A stretch of DNA of 64,000 bases from Pantoea alfalfae (GCF_019880205.1 NZ_CP082292.1:806001-870000); one strand, 5' to 3'. Positions 25,384-36,581 are shown, counted from the stretch's first letter. A program made the numbers and translations. Notes: a model not told the origin generated them from the letters alone.

Positions 25384-28275
25384 ATGCGGGTATACGCACG
25401 CTGGATAGCGGCGCTATTGTTAAGCCTGGTGGCTTGTACAGCACAGGCGCAGACATCATCAGGCTGGCAGCCAGTTAACGACACCATTCGCAAAAGTGAA
25501 CAGGATCCTCGCCACTATCAGGCGATCCGGCTCGACAACGGGATGACCGTGTTACTGGTTTCCGATCCTGTCGCACCGAAATCGCTTGCGGCGCTGACGC
25601 TGCCGATAGGATCGCTGGACGATCCTGATCAGCAGGCGGGACTGGCACACTACCTTGAGCATATGGTACTGATGGGCTCAAAGCGCTACCCGCAGCCGGA
25701 CAACCTGGCCGAATTTCTGAAAAAGCATGGCGGCAGCCACAACGCCAGCACGGCCTCTTACCGCACCGCCTTTTATCTGGAAGTGGAAAACGATTCGCTG
25801 GAACCGGCGGTTGATCGCCTGGCGGATGCGGTGGCTGAGCCGCTGCTGGATCCGGTTAACGCCGATCGCGAACGCCACGCCGTGAACGCCGAGCTGACGA
25901 TGGCGCGCTCGCGCGATGGCCTGCGCATGGCCCAGGTGGGCGCTGAAACCCTGAACCCGGCGCATCCGGCGTCACGTTTCTCGGGCGGCAATCTTGAAAC
26001 ATTGAAAGATAAGCCCGGCAGCAAACTGCACCAGGCGCTCCTGGATTTTTATCACACCCATTACTCTGCGAACCTGATGAAGGCGGTGATCTACAGCAAC
26101 AAACCGCTGCCGGAGATGGCATCGATTGCGGCCAGAACCGTTGGCCGGGTGCAAAATCATGACGCCAGCGTGCCGGAGATTACGGTGCCGGTAGTGACGG
26201 ATGTGCAGCAGGGCATCATTATTCATTACGTTCCGGCCCAGCCCCGCAAGCAACTCAAAATTGAATTTCGCATTGCCAATAACAGCGATCGCTTTCGCAG
26301 TAAAACCGACACGCTGATTAGCTATTTAATCAGCAACCGCAGCAAAAATACGCTGACTGACTGGCTGCAAAAGCAGGGGCTGGCCGACGGGGTCAATGCG
26401 GGCGCTGACCCGATGACTGAGCGTAACAGTGGCGTATTTGCGATTACCGCGTCACTCACCGACAAAGGCCTGGCTCAGCGTGACAAAGTGGTAGCGGCCA
26501 TATTCAGCTACATCAATCTGCTGCGTCAGCAGGCCGATGATAAGCGCTATTTCGATGAAGTTTCACACGTGCTGGCGCTCGACTTTCGCTATCCCTCCAT
26601 CACCCGCGATATGGATTACATCGAATGGCTGGTTGATACCATGCTGCGCGTGCCGGTTGAACACACGCTGGATGCGCCTTATCTGGCGGATCAGTACGAT
26701 GCTGCCGCGATTAAAGCCCGGCTGGAAGAGATGACCCCTCAGCATGCGCGCATCTGGTATATCAGCCCGCAGGAGCCGCACAACAAAACAGCCTATTTTG
26801 TGGATGCGCCTTACCAGGTTGAGAAAATCACATCACAAACCTTTGCCGACTGGCAGCAGCGCGCCAGCCAGATCACGCTGGCGATGCCCGTGCTGAACCC
26901 CTATATCCCGGACGACTTCACCCTATTGCCGTCAGACGGAAAAACGTATCAGCATCCGGTGAAGCTGGATAACAATGACGGTATGCGCATTTACTGGATG
27001 CCCAGCCGTTATTACGCCAGCGAACCTAAAGCGGCGATCACGCTGGCATTACGCAATAAAAACGCCATCAGCGACGCCCGTCAGCAGGTACTGTTTGGCC
27101 TGAATGACTACCTCTCCAGCCTGGCGCTGGATGAGCTTAACTCGCAGGCCTCCGTGGGCGGCATCAGCTTCTCAACCGGTGAAGATGAGGGGCTGGTTTT
27201 CAGTGCCAACGGCTTCACGCAGCGCCTGCCGACGCTGCTAAAGAAACTGGTTGAGGGTTATGCCACCTTCCAGCCGACAGAGCAGCAGCTGGAGCAGGCC
27301 AAATCCTGGTATCTGGAGCGGCTGGACGCGGCAGAAAAAGGCAAGGCGTTTGAGCAGGCGATTCAGCCGATGCAACTGCTGTCGCAACTGCCTTATACCC
27401 AGCGCGAGACTCGCCGCAAGCTGGTAAGCACAATCTCACTTAAAGATGTGACGACCTATCGCGATACGCTGTTCCGCGATGCGACGCCAGAGATGCTGGT
27501 GGTGGGTAACCTTAGTGCTGACAGCGTGACGCAGCTGGGACATGAGCTTAAGCAACAGATGCAGAGTAATGCGACCCGCGACTGGCACAGCCAGTATGTG
27601 ACCATAAAAAAATCGCTGAAAGCCAACCTGCAACAGCAGGGCAGCAGCACCGACTCCGCTCTTGCCGCTCTCTATGTTCCACTGGGATACGGTGAATATC
27701 AGAGCATGGCGCACAGCTCGATGCTGAGCCAGATCGTTCAGCCGTGGTTCTACAATCAGCTGCGTACTAAAGAGCAGCTCGGCTATGCGGTCTTTGCCTT
27801 CCAGATGCCGGTGGGCCGCCAGTGGGGTGTGGGCTTCCTGCTGCAAAGTAACAGCAAACAACCGGCCTGGCTGTTGCAGCGTTACAAAGCCTTCTATCCA
27901 CAGGCAGAAAAACGATTACGCAGCATGAGCCAGGCAGATTTTTCCCAGTATCAGCAGGCGATGATCAATGATTTGCAGCAGCGTCCTCAGACGCTCTTTG
28001 AGGAAGCGGATCGTTTTAGCCGCGACTTTGATCGCCAGAATGATCACTTTAATACCCGGCAAAAAGTGATCGAGCAGGTTCAGCAGTTAACCCCGACCAG
28101 CCTGGCAGACTTTTTCCGGCAGGCCGTGATTGAACATAAGGGCATGGTAATGACCTCGCAGATTGCCGGCACCGGCACCGGCAAAACTGAATTTGCCCGT
28201 CAGCCTGGCTGGAAAACCTGGAATGAAGTGGCGCAATTGCAGCAGTCGCTGCCGGTAAAGAGTGAGACCCAATGA
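25384..28275 (+). CDS. ptrA: Pitrilysin (protease III), periplasmic M16 metalloprotease
   Basis: A 963-residue zinc protease (E. coli 962) that degrades small periplasmic polypeptides such as insulin-like peptides. The inverted zinc motif is His89-x-x-Glu92-His93 in 'GLAHYLEHMVLMGS', with the distal Glu in 'ERHAVNAELTMAR'. The signal peptide ends near 'TAQAQ'. It also contains 'LVACT', a lipobox look-alike, though the family is soluble. An in-frame ATG-like start at 25321 exists, but GAGAGGGG precedes the ATG at 25384. It is inserted between recC and recB in the conserved enteric order. Confidence 0.97.
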   Translation: MRVYARWIAALLLSLVACTAQAQTSSGWQPVNDTIRKSEQDPRHYQAIRLDNGMTVLLVSDPVAPKSLAALTLPIGSLDDPDQQAGLAHYLEHMVLMGSKRYPQPDNLAEFLKKHGGSHNASTASYRTAFYLEVENDSLEPAVDRLADAVAEPLLDPVNADRERHAVNAELTMARSRDGLRMAQVGAETLNPAHPASRFSGGNLETLKDKPGSKLHQALLDFYHTHYSANLMKAVIYSNKPLPEMASIAARTVGRVQNHDASVPEITVPVVTDVQQGIIIHYVPAQPRKQLKIEFRIANNSDRFRSKTDTLISYLISNRSKNTLTDWLQKQGLADGVNAGADPMTERNSGVFAITASLTDKGLAQRDKVVAAIFSYINLLRQQADDKRYFDEVSHVLALDFRYPSITRDMDYIEWLVDTMLRVPVEHTLDAPYLADQYDAAAIKARLEEMTPQHARIWYISPQEPHNKTAYFVDAPYQVEKITSQTFADWQQRASQITLAMPVLNPYIPDDFTLLPSDGKTYQHPVKLDNNDGMRIYWMPSRYYASEPKAAITLALRNKNAISDARQQVLFGLNDYLSSLALDELNSQASVGGISFSTGEDEGLVFSANGFTQRLPTLLKKLVEGYATFQPTEQQLEQAKSWYLERLDAAEKGKAFEQAIQPMQLLSQLPYTQRETRRKLVSTISLKDVTTYRDTLFRDATPEMLVVGNLSADSVTQLGHELKQQMQSNATRDWHSQYVTIKKSLKANLQQQGSSTDSALAALYVPLGYGEYQSMAHSSMLSQIVQPWFYNQLRTKEQLGYAVFAFQMPVGRQWGVGFLLQSNSKQPAWLLQRYKAFYPQAEKRLRSMSQADFSQYQQAMINDLQQRPQTLFEEADRFSRDFDRQNDHFNTRQKVIEQVQQLTPTSLADFFRQAVIEHKGMVMTSQIAGTGTGKTEFARQPGWKTWNEVAQLQQSLPVKSETQ

Positions 28276-31200
28276 CGCAGTTACCTCCTGTATCGCTGAA
28301 TCCTTTAACGCTGCCGCTCAGAGGCGAGCGGCTGATTGAGGCGTCAGCGGGCACCGGAAAAACCTTTACCATTGGTCTGCTCTATCTGCGCCTGCTGCTA
28401 GGGCTGGGCGGAGAAAACGCTTACAGCCGCCCGCTTTCGGTAGAAGAAATCTTAGTGGTGACCTTCACCGAAGCCGCCACTGCGGAACTGCGCGGGCGAA
28501 TCCGCGAGAATATTCATCAGTTACGTCTGGCCTGTATCCGCGGCAAAAGCAGCAATCCGATGCACCAGTTACTGCTGGATCAGGTGCCTGATCTCAGTCA
28601 GGCGGCCGCGCAGTTGCTGGCTGCTGAGCGGCAGATGGATGAAGCCGCTATCTTCACCATCCATGGCTTCTGTCAGCGGATGCTTAATCTCAACGCCTTT
28701 GAATCGGGCATGCTGTTTGAGCAGGAGTTAATTGAAGATGAGCAGGCGCTGCTGAAGCAATCGACCGCTGATTTCTGGCGTCGCCAGTGCTACCCACTGA
28801 CGCTTGATGTGGCGCGCATTATCGCTGCAGAGTGGAGCGGGCCCGACAGTCTGTTGACCACGCTGCGCCCCTGGCTTCAGGGAGAATCACCCAGCCTGAA
28901 GCATCCGCCCGCAGCCGATGAGACGCTGGCGTCACGCCACGCCCGTAACCTGGCGCGCATTAAGGCTATCAAACAGCAGTGGCAGGCGCTTAGCGCCGAT
29001 GTGGAAGGCATGATCAGTGCTTCTGGCGTGGATAAGCGCAGCTACAGCAGTAAACATCTGCCCAACTGGGTCGCAAAAGTCACGCAGTGGGCCAGCAGTG
29101 AGACGCTGGATTATCAACTGCCGAAAGAGCTGGAGCGCTTTGGGCAGCAGGTGCTGGATGAGAAAACCAAAAAAGGCGACGCCCCGCGACACTCGTTGTT
29201 TGAGGCGATCGATCAGTTTCTGGCTGAACCCTTGTCGCTGCGCGATGTGATCATCGCGCAGGCGCTGACCGATGTGCGTGCCACGGTGCAGCGCGAGAAG
29301 CGGTTACGTGCGCTGTTAGGCTTTGACGATCTGCTCAGTAAACTGGATGAGGCGTTGCAGCAGTCTGGCGGCGTGTTGCTGGCCGAAACCATCCGGGCGC
29401 GTTTCCCGGTGGCCCTGATTGATGAATTCCAGGATACCGATCCACAGCAGTATCGCATCTTCCGCACGCTCTATATTAATCAGCCGGAGCAGGCGCTGTT
29501 TCTGATCGGCGATCCCAAGCAGGCAATCTACGCATTTCGCGGCGCGGATATTTTTACTTATCTGCGGGCCAGAAGCGAAGTCAGTGCTCACTACACACTG
29601 GATACCAACTGGCGTTCTTCACCTGAGATGGTCGGGAGCGTCAACCGCCTCTTTTCTCAGCTTGATTCGCCTTTCCTCTTCTCGGCGATCCCCTTCCAGC
29701 CGGTTAAGCCTGCCGCACCAAACGAGTCACTGAACCTGATTTTTGACCAGCAGCAGCAACCCGCATTACGTTTCTGGCTGCAGCCTGGCGAGGGCGTCGG
29801 CAACAGCGACTACCAGCAGTTTATGGCGCAGCAGTGTGCCGCCGATATCAGCCGCTGGCTGGTGGCAGGACAGCAGGGACGTGCCTGGCTGGGTAAAGGT
29901 GAGGTGCTGCAGCCGGTGCGGGCTTCCGATATCACCGTGCTGGTACGCAGTCGCAATGAGGCCGGTTTAATCCGCGACGCGCTGAATGCGCTGTCGATTC
30001 CGTCGGTCTATCTCTCCAGCCGGGACAGCGTCTACACCACGCCGGAAGCGCGCGAATTACTCTGGTTGTTGCAGGCGATACAGGCACCGGAACAGGAACG
30101 GCTGCTGCGTAGCGCGCTGGCGACGTCGATTTTTGCCATCGATGCGGCGACGCTGGACGCGTTAACTCAGAATGAGCGCGAGTGGGATGCGCTGGTGGAG
30201 CAGTTTGCCGTCTGGCAGCAGCTGTGGCATCAGCGCGGCGTGTTACCGATGCTGCGTGATGTGATGATCAAGCGGCAACTGGCGGAGAATATGCTGGCCT
30301 CGGAGAACGGTGAACGTCGCCTGACTGACCTGATGCATCTGGGTGAACTATTGCAGGAAGCCTCGGTGCAGCTGGAGAGTCCGCACGCGCTGGTGCGCTT
30401 CCTGGCGCAGCAGATTGCCCGGCCCAACAGTCAGGCCTCCAGCCAGCAGCTGCGTCTGGAAAGCGACCGCCATCTGGTGCAGATCATCACCATCCATAAA
30501 TCAAAAGGGCTGCAGTATCCGCTGGTCTGGCTGCCGTTTGCGGCCGGATTCCGCGAGGCGGCCAGCGCGCTCTATCACGATCGCGACAACTTCACGGCGC
30601 TGCTGGATGTGCAGGGTGATGCGCAGAGTCTGGCGCTGGCCGAAGAAGAACGGCTGGCAGAGGATCTGCGTCTGCTCTACGTGGCGCTGACCCGTTCGGT
30701 TTATCACTGCAGCGTTGGCATTGCACCGCTGATCAAAGGCACCCGTAAAAAAGAGGGTGAAAGCGATCTCCATAAAAGCGCGCTGGGCTATCTGGTACAG
30801 CAGGGTCAGGCGGTCGATGCGCAGCAGCTCAGCCAGCGACTCAATGCATTAACCGGTGAAGGGATTGCACTGGTTGAAGAAGATCTGCTGCCGGGCGAAA
30901 TGTGGCAGGATGCGCAGCAGGGCGACGAGGCGTTAAGCAGCCGCGACGTGACGCGCGCCCTGGCGGATGTCTGGCGAGTAACCAGTTACTCCGGTCTGCA
31001 ACAGCATCACAGCTCGCCACTGCTGGATGCGTTACCTAACTTCGATATCGATGCAGCGGGCGAAGAGGAGAGGGGTGAAGAGTCGGCGTTGACGCCGCAC
31101 CATTTTCCGCGTGGTGCAGCACCCGGCACCTTCCTGCACGGTCTGTTTGAGTCGATCGACTTTACCGAACCGCCGGATCGCATCTGGCTGGAGGATCAGC

Positions 31201-31811
31201 TGCAGCACAATGGTTACCCACTGAGCTGGTTACCGGTTCTGGAACAGTGGATTGATCGGGTCTTACATACGCCGCTCAATGCGGAGGGACTGACGCTGTC
31301 GGCAATAAAAAGCAGTGAACGGCTCATCGAGATGGAGTTTTATCTGCCGATCAACAATCTTCTGACGGCGGCGGATCTTGATGATCTGCTGCGTCGTCAC
31401 GATACACTTTCTCAGCAGGCCGCTCCGCTGGATTTTCGCCAGGTGCGCGGCATGCTGAAGGGCTTTATCGATCTGGTCTTCCGCTGGCAGGGAAAATATT
31501 ATCTGCTGGATTACAAATCGAACTGGCTGGGGGAAAGTCACGCCGCTTACACCCCCGAAGCGATGGCGCAGGCGATGATTGGCCACCGCTACGATCTGCA
31601 GTATCAGCTCTATACGCTGGCGCTGCATCGCTATCTGCAGCATCGCCTGCCGGACTACAACTATCAGCAACATTTTGGCGGGGTGTTTTATCTGTTTTTA
31701 CGCGGGATGGATGGCAGCTCGCCGGACAACGGCATTTTTGCTACCCGGCCTTCCGAAGCTTTTGTGGAAGAGATTGATGCGTTGTTTGGTGAAACCGGGG
31801 AGATGTTATGA
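28272..31811 (+). CDS. recB: RecB, exonuclease V beta subunit
   Basis: A 1179-residue 3'-5' helicase and nuclease (E. coli 1180). The UvrD-type Walker A is 'EASAGTGKTFTIG' (about 23-35), Walker B 'ALIDEFQDTDP', and motif VI region 'RLLYVALTRS'. The C-terminal nuclease has the Asp and Asp-x-Lys set in 'FIDLVF' and 'LLDYKSNWLG' (about residues 1065-1085). It starts at ATG overlapping the ptrA stop by 4 bases and ends with a 4-base overlap onto recD. Confidence 0.97.
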   Translation: MTQLPPVSLNPLTLPLRGERLIEASAGTGKTFTIGLLYLRLLLGLGGENAYSRPLSVEEILVVTFTEAATAELRGRIRENIHQLRLACIRGKSSNPMHQLLLDQVPDLSQAAAQLLAAERQMDEAAIFTIHGFCQRMLNLNAFESGMLFEQELIEDEQALLKQSTADFWRRQCYPLTLDVARIIAAEWSGPDSLLTTLRPWLQGESPSLKHPPAADETLASRHARNLARIKAIKQQWQALSADVEGMISASGVDKRSYSSKHLPNWVAKVTQWASSETLDYQLPKELERFGQQVLDEKTKKGDAPRHSLFEAIDQFLAEPLSLRDVIIAQALTDVRATVQREKRLRALLGFDDLLSKLDEALQQSGGVLLAETIRARFPVALIDEFQDTDPQQYRIFRTLYINQPEQALFLIGDPKQAIYAFRGADIFTYLRARSEVSAHYTLDTNWRSSPEMVGSVNRLFSQLDSPFLFSAIPFQPVKPAAPNESLNLIFDQQQQPALRFWLQPGEGVGNSDYQQFMAQQCAADISRWLVAGQQGRAWLGKGEVLQPVRASDITVLVRSRNEAGLIRDALNALSIPSVYLSSRDSVYTTPEARELLWLLQAIQAPEQERLLRSALATSIFAIDAATLDALTQNEREWDALVEQFAVWQQLWHQRGVLPMLRDVMIKRQLAENMLASENGERRLTDLMHLGELLQEASVQLESPHALVRFLAQQIARPNSQASSQQLRLESDRHLVQIITIHKSKGLQYPLVWLPFAAGFREAASALYHDRDNFTALLDVQGDAQSLALAEEERLAEDLRLLYVALTRSVYHCSVGIAPLIKGTRKKEGESDLHKSALGYLVQQGQAVDAQQLSQRLNALTGEGIALVEEDLLPGEMWQDAQQGDEALSSRDVTRALADVWRVTSYSGLQQHHSSPLLDALPNFDIDAAGEEERGEESALTPHHFPRGAAPGTFLHGLFESIDFTEPPDRIWLEDQLQHNGYPLSWLPVLEQWIDRVLHTPLNAEGLTLSAIKSSERLIEMEFYLPINNLLTAADLDDLLRRHDTLSQQAAPLDFRQVRGMLKGFIDLVFRWQGKYYLLDYKSNWLGESHAAYTPEAMAQAMIGHRYDLQYQLYTLALHRYLQHRLPDYNYQQHFGGVFYLFLRGMDGSSPDNGIFATRPSEAFVEEIDALFGETGEML

Positions 31812-33649
31812 GTGACATGCTGAGTCTGCTGCTGCAGGCGGTTGAGAAGCGTCTCCTGCGGCCGCTGGATATCCAGTTTGCGCGTCTGGTGGCGACAGAA
31901 TCACAGCCTGCGCTGCTGCTGGCGGCTGCCTGCGTCAGCGCGGAGGCGGGAGAAGGGCACGTCTGTTTACCGCTGAGCAACCTCTGTGAAGATAGCCTGT
32001 TTGCGGGGCGTCAGCCTGCGCTGGCTCAGGCCATCTGGCAGGCGGCTGGCGCGCCGGATGACTGGCCATCACGCCTGGCAGACTGGTCGGCCGTCAGTGA
32101 CGGCAGCCGGGTGACACCGCTGGTGCTGAGTAACCAGCGTTTATATCTGCATCGGCTATGGTACAGCGAAGGCCGGGTCGCCGACTTTTTTGCTGCACAG
32201 GAAATCAAAACTGCGTTTGATATGCGTGCCGCAGGAGACGTGCTGAACAGCCTGTTTGGCGACCAGCCGGAGAACTGGCAGAAAATTGCTGCGGCCGTGG
32301 CGCTGACCCGCAAGACGGCGGTCATTTCCGGCGGGCCGGGCACCGGTAAAACCACCACCGTGGCGAAACTCCTCGCCGCCCTGATTCGCCTGAATCCCGG
32401 CGCGCTGCGGATTCAGCTCGCGGCACCGACCGGTAAAGCTGCCGCACGGTTGACCGAGTCGCTGGGCCGGGCGCTGCAGGAACTGGTAGTCAGCGACGAA
32501 GAGCGGCGGCGTTTTCCCGCCGAAGCCACCACGCTGCATCGTCTGCTGGGCGCGCAGCCCGATACCCAGCGGTTACGCTACCATGCCGGCAATCCGCTGC
32601 ATCTTGATGTGCTGGTAGTGGATGAAGCGTCAATGGTCGATCTCTCGATGATGGCAAAGCTGATCGCCGCGCTGCCTGCCCATGCTCGCGTGGTGTTTCT
32701 GGGCGACCGCGATCAGCTCGCTTCGGTTGAAGCGGGTGCGGTGCTGGGCGACATCTGCCGCTGCACGGAAAGCGGCTACAGCCAGGCGCGGGCAGAACAG
32801 CTTGCCCTGCTGACTGGCTGCACGCTGCAGGGCAGTGACAACAGGCAGGCACCAGTCGTGCGTGACAGCATCTGCCTGCTGCAGAAAAGTTATCGTTTTG
32901 ACGCTTCATCCGGCATCGGGCAGCTGGCAAAAGCGATCAATCGTGGTGATGCAGAGCAGGTCAGGGCGGTGTTTGCTGCGGCCCATGAAGATGTCAGTTT
33001 TCAGACGCTGACCAGCGCGGAAGCCTATCAGGTGATGCTGGATGAGGTCGCACAGGGCTATCAGCCCTTCCTGCAACTTATCCGCCGACAGGCACCGCCT
33101 GCTGAGGTGATTGCTGCATTTGGTCGTTATCAGCTGCTGTGTGCTCTCCGTGACGGGCCATTTGGCGTGCAGGGTCTGAACCAGCGCATTGAGCAGCGAC
33201 TGATGCAACTGCAGCGCATCCGGCGTCCTGGCATGGGCAGCCGCTGGTATGAAGGACGTCCTGTGATGATTACCCGAAATGACAGCGCGCTCGGCCTGTT
33301 TAATGGCGATATCGGCATTACGCTGCGGGATGAAGAGGGTAACCTGAAGGTCTTTTTCCCGCTGCCGGATGGGTCAATCAAGGCGATCCAGCCGAGCCGG
33401 TTACCTTCACATGAAACGGCCTGGGTAATGACGGTGCATAAATCGCAGGGGTCGGAGTTCGACCACACTGCGCTGGTGATGCCGACGCAGTTTCTGCCGG
33501 TGCTGACCCGCGAACTGGTGTATACCGCGATTACCCGCGCACGTAAGCAACTGACTATTTACAGCGAACCGGGCGTATTTCAGCGAGCCGTGCAGTTGCA
33601 GACGCAGCGACGCAGCGGTCTGGTGGAGCGACTGGGTGAAACCAGCTGA
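31808..33649 (+). CDS. recD: RecD, exonuclease V alpha subunit
   Basis: A 613-residue 5'-3' SF1B helicase (E. coli 608). Walker A 'GGPGTGKTTTVAKLL' lies near residues 174-182; motif II 'VLVVDEASMVDLSMM', 'VFLGDRDQLASVEAGAVLG' and the C-terminal 'MTVHKSQGSEFDHTALV' and 'YTAITRARKQL' are all present. With RecB and RecC it makes the RecBCD complex for double-strand break repair and degradation of linear foreign DNA. GGGGAG precedes the ATG overlapping the recB stop. Confidence 0.97.
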   Translation: MSDMLSLLLQAVEKRLLRPLDIQFARLVATESQPALLLAAACVSAEAGEGHVCLPLSNLCEDSLFAGRQPALAQAIWQAAGAPDDWPSRLADWSAVSDGSRVTPLVLSNQRLYLHRLWYSEGRVADFFAAQEIKTAFDMRAAGDVLNSLFGDQPENWQKIAAAVALTRKTAVISGGPGTGKTTTVAKLLAALIRLNPGALRIQLAAPTGKAAARLTESLGRALQELVVSDEERRRFPAEATTLHRLLGAQPDTQRLRYHAGNPLHLDVLVVDEASMVDLSMMAKLIAALPAHARVVFLGDRDQLASVEAGAVLGDICRCTESGYSQARAEQLALLTGCTLQGSDNRQAPVVRDSICLLQKSYRFDASSGIGQLAKAINRGDAEQVRAVFAAAHEDVSFQTLTSAEAYQVMLDEVAQGYQPFLQLIRRQAPPAEVIAAFGRYQLLCALRDGPFGVQGLNQRIEQRLMQLQRIRRPGMGSRWYEGRPVMITRNDSALGLFNGDIGITLRDEEGNLKVFFPLPDGSIKAIQPSRLPSHETAWVMTVHKSQGSEFDHTALVMPTQFLPVLTRELVYTAITRARKQLTIYSEPGVFQRAVQLQTQRRSGLVERLGETS

Positions 33650-33650
33650 G

Positions 33651-33684
33651 AAAAAGGGGACAGTCCACAACGGGGGCCTGTCCC
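33651..33684 (-). terminator. Terminator between recD and argA
   Basis: Inverted repeat GGGGACAG / CTGTCCC with a 14-base inner part that can pair partly. On the minus strand it ends CTGTCCCC followed by TTTTT, so it best terminates argA; recD is convergent. Confidence 0.7.
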
Positions 33685-33696
33685 TTCGGGATGAAA

Positions 33697-35025
33697 TCAG
33701 GTGAGGTCGGCCATCAGCACCTTGGAACGGCGCTGATAGTTGTACATCTCTTTTTTACTCTCGGGCAGTGACTCAATATCAACCGGCGTAAAGCCGCGCT
33801 CCTGGAACCAGTGGATGCTGCGCGTGGTTAACACAAACAGCTTTTGCAGTCCCATCTGCTTCGCCTGCAACGCTACGCGCTGCAGCAACATCTCACCGCG
33901 TGAAGAGCTGCGATAGTCAGGATGAACCGCCACACAGGCCATTTCACCAATCTTCTCATCCATAAACGGATAGAGGGCGGCACAGGCGATGGTCAGATTG
34001 TCGCGCTGAATAATCGTGAACTTATCTATCTCCATTTCCAGTTGCTCACGTGAGCGACGCACCAGAATGCCTTGTTGCTCCAGCGGACGGATCAGTTCGA
34101 GGATTCCGCCGATGTCGTTGATATTGGCGCGACGGATCTGCTCGGCCGACTCCATCACGATCTGCGTACCGATACCGTCGCGTGAGAAGAGCTCCTGCAA
34201 CAGCGCGCCATCTTCCTGATAGCTGATGAGATGGCTGCGGCGCACGCCACTGCGGCAGGCTTTCACCGCGCCACGCAGGAAGCGGACCGTACCAGAAAGA
34301 TAATCACCTTCCTTTTCAATCTCGTCGATGCGGGCCTGTGCATCGTTCGGGAACAGCTCGGAGATGATTTCACCATCGCTGTTCAGCACGCCCTGCTCGG
34401 AGCAGAAACCGATCATTTTTTCCGCTTTGAGCTTAATTGCCAGCTGGGTAGCCACTTCTTCTGACGTCAGATTAAAGCTTTCGCCGGTCACAGAGACTGC
34501 AACCGGACCCATCAGCACGATGGCATCGTTATCCAGCTGGCGATGAATCGCCTCTTCATCAATACGACGGATACGCCCGCTGTGGCAGTAATCCACGCCA
34601 TCATCCACGCCCAGCGGCTGTGAAATAATGAAGTTGCCGCTGACCACATTGATATGCGCGCCCTGCAGCGGGGTATTGTTAAGACTCATTGAAAGGCGGG
34701 CAGTGATATCTAACTGCAACCGACCAGCAGCCTGCTTCACTAACTCCAGCGATTGCGCATCAGTCACCCGGGTAAATTTATGATAAACCGGTTCCAGTTG
34801 CTGCTGAGCCAGGCTGGCGTCTATCTGTGGCCGTGCGCCATAAACCACCACCAGGCGGATGCCCAGGCTGTGCAGCAGGCCGATGTCGTTAACGATGCCA
34901 GAGAAGTTCTCATGCTCAATCGCTTCGCCACCCAGCATGATGACAAAGGTTTTACCCCGGTGGGCATTGATATAGGGAACGGTATGGCGAAAACCCTGAA
35001 CCAGTTCGGTACTACGTTCCTTCAC
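33697..35025 (-). CDS. argA: N-acetylglutamate synthase
   Basis: A 442-residue enzyme (E. coli 443) that makes N-acetyl-L-glutamate from glutamate and acetyl-CoA, the first step of arginine synthesis. The N-terminal amino-acid-kinase-like domain (about 1-290, '[17 protein letters not shown]', '[15 protein letters not shown]') binds arginine for feedback inhibition. The GNAT domain follows (about 295-442, '[18 protein letters not shown]'). The frame reaches a TTG at 35031, but GAGGG stands 6 bases before the GTG at 35025, matching the E. coli start 'KERKTEL'. Two ARG boxes lie directly upstream. Confidence 0.96.
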   Translation of the reverse strand: MKERSTELVQGFRHTVPYINAHRGKTFVIMLGGEAIEHENFSGIVNDIGLLHSLGIRLVVVYGARPQIDASLAQQQLEPVYHKFTRVTDAQSLELVKQAAGRLQLDITARLSMSLNNTPLQGAHINVVSGNFIISQPLGVDDGVDYCHSGRIRRIDEEAIHRQLDNDAIVLMGPVAVSVTGESFNLTSEEVATQLAIKLKAEKMIGFCSEQGVLNSDGEIISELFPNDAQARIDEIEKEGDYLSGTVRFLRGAVKACRSGVRRSHLISYQEDGALLQELFSRDGIGTQIVMESAEQIRRANINDIGGILELIRPLEQQGILVRRSREQLEMEIDKFTIIQRDNLTIACAALYPFMDEKIGEMACVAVHPDYRSSSRGEMLLQRVALQAKQMGLQKLFVLTTRSIHWFQERGFTPVDIESLPESKKEMYNYQRRSKVLMADLT

Positions 35026-35035
35026 GGCCAACCCT

Positions 35036-35075
35036 CAGTGAATGTTTATTCGTATTTTCTGTATTTTTATGCTTT
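35036..35075 (-). promoter_or_regulatory. Pair of ARG boxes (ArgR operator) upstream of argA
   Basis: TGAATGTTTATTCG (35039-35052) differs from the TGAATWWWWATTCA consensus at two positions. TGTATTTTTATGCT (35060-35073) matches at 11 of 14. Their centres are 21 bases apart, the standard spacing for a tandem bound by one ArgR hexamer. Arginine-dependent repression of argA is expected. Confidence 0.85.
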
Positions 35076-35257
35076 TACGCCCGATTTTGCAAGCCTTAAT
35101 CCTGACGAAAATTTACGTTTTTATGGGTGTCAAAGCCGCTAACAGCCTGCATTATTTGGGGTTTCCAGGGTGACATCATCCTGCGGATTGGATAAAGTTT
35201 TCGCCGCCATTTGATTAACTGGCGCTTTTTTAGACATAACACAGCAGCTGGAGCGGC

Positions 35258-36502
35258 ATGTCAGACGGTAATTCCCATTTTTCACGCAGACGATTTTTAC
35301 AGGGGACAGGCGCCTTACTGTTGCTGAGCGTCAGCCGTACAGGGCTGGCGGCAAAGAACCACATTGTGGCGGTGCGTATCTGGCCCTCATCCACTTACTC
35401 GCGCATGACGCTGGAGTCCAGTGTCGCGCTGAAATACAAGCAGTTTGCGCTGAGCAATCCCGAACGACTGGTAATCGATATTCAGGGCCTGCATCTTAAT
35501 TCGACCCTGAAAGGGGTGGATAAGCAGGTTCGGGTCGACGATCCCTTTATCAAAAATGCCCGGGTCGGCCAGTTCGACAGCAACACGGTGCGCGTTGTTC
35601 TGGAGCTGAAGCGCAACGTCGCACCGAAGATCTTTAATCTGGCACCGGTCGCTGGTATCAATCACCGGCTGGTGGTCGATCTCTACCCGAGCCAGGACCA
35701 TGTGGAAGACGATCCGCTGCTGGCCCTGCTGAAAGATTATAATCAGGGCGATCTGGAGAAGGATGAAGGGGTGCAGGCGCCGTTACCCGGCAAAGCGGGA
35801 CGCGATCGTCCGATTATCATCATGATTGATCCCGGCCATGGCGGAGAAGATCCTGGCGCGCACGGCAAATATAAGACGCGCGAGAAAGATATTGTGCTGA
35901 AGATCGGACGGCGACTCAAAGCGCTGATCGATAAAGAGTCCCACATGAAAGCCTATATGACGCGCAACGAGGATGTCTTTATTCCGCTGCGTGTCCGGGT
36001 CGCCAAAGCCCGTAAACAGCGCGCCGATCTCTTTGTGTCTATTCATGCTGATGCCTTTACCAGTCGGGCAGCACGCGGCTCTTCGGTATTTGCCTTATCA
36101 ACCAGCGGTGCCACGTCAGCCGCCGCCCGTTTCCTGGCGCAGACCCAGAATGAATCAGACCTGATTGGCGGCGTCAGCAAAAGCGGCGACCGCTATCTTG
36201 ATCACACCATGTTCGACATGGTGCAGCGTCAGACGATTCACGACAGCCTCAGGTTTGGTAAAGAGGTGCTGCATCGCATGGGGCGCATCAACCATCTGCA
36301 TAAACGCACCGTGGATCAGGCGGGATTTGCGGTGCTGAAAGCGCCGGATATCCCGTCAATCCTGGTAGAGACCGCGTTTATCAGTAATGTGGAAGAGGAG
36401 CGAAAGCTGCGAACCACCCGCTATCAGCATCAGGTTGCAGAGGCAATTCTGGAAGGCATCAGGGCTTATGTGAAGAGTGGGGCGGCGCTGGCCCATCGGT
36501 AA
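35258..36502 (+). CDS. amiC: AmiC, N-acetylmuramoyl-L-alanine amidase
   Basis: A 414-residue septal amidase (E. coli 417) that splits daughter cells by cutting the stem peptide from murein. It carries a twin-arginine signal '[11 protein letters not shown]' (residues 9-19), so it is exported folded via Tat. An AMIN domain (about 35-150) targets it to the septum. The Amidase_3 zinc domain follows, with '[15 protein letters not shown]', '[11 protein letters not shown]' and '[10 protein letters not shown]' supplying the His/Glu ligands and catalytic Glu. Its activity is normally controlled by NlpD, not in the window. Confidence 0.96.
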   Translation: MSDGNSHFSRRRFLQGTGALLLLSVSRTGLAAKNHIVAVRIWPSSTYSRMTLESSVALKYKQFALSNPERLVIDIQGLHLNSTLKGVDKQVRVDDPFIKNARVGQFDSNTVRVVLELKRNVAPKIFNLAPVAGINHRLVVDLYPSQDHVEDDPLLALLKDYNQGDLEKDEGVQAPLPGKAGRDRPIIIMIDPGHGGEDPGAHGKYKTREKDIVLKIGRRLKALIDKESHMKAYMTRNEDVFIPLRVRVAKARKQRADLFVSIHADAFTSRAARGSSVFALSTSGATSAAARFLAQTQNESDLIGGVSKSGDRYLDHTMFDMVQRQTIHDSLRFGKEVLHRMGRINHLHKRTVDQAGFAVLKAPDIPSILVETAFISNVEEERKLRTTRYQHQVAEAILEGIRAYVKSGAALAHR

Positions 36503-36581
36503 AGGTGTGCGGGTAGTCACGACTATCCGCGCATTTATCTGCGGGAGAGAGGCCTGAGAGGAATTTGCGAACGGCAGAAAC

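Noticed and set aside
35205-35231. Terminator or attenuator in the amiC leader (CGCCA/TGGCG plus T-run)
   Set aside because: The stem has only 5 pairs and a 10-base loop; too weak without conservation data.
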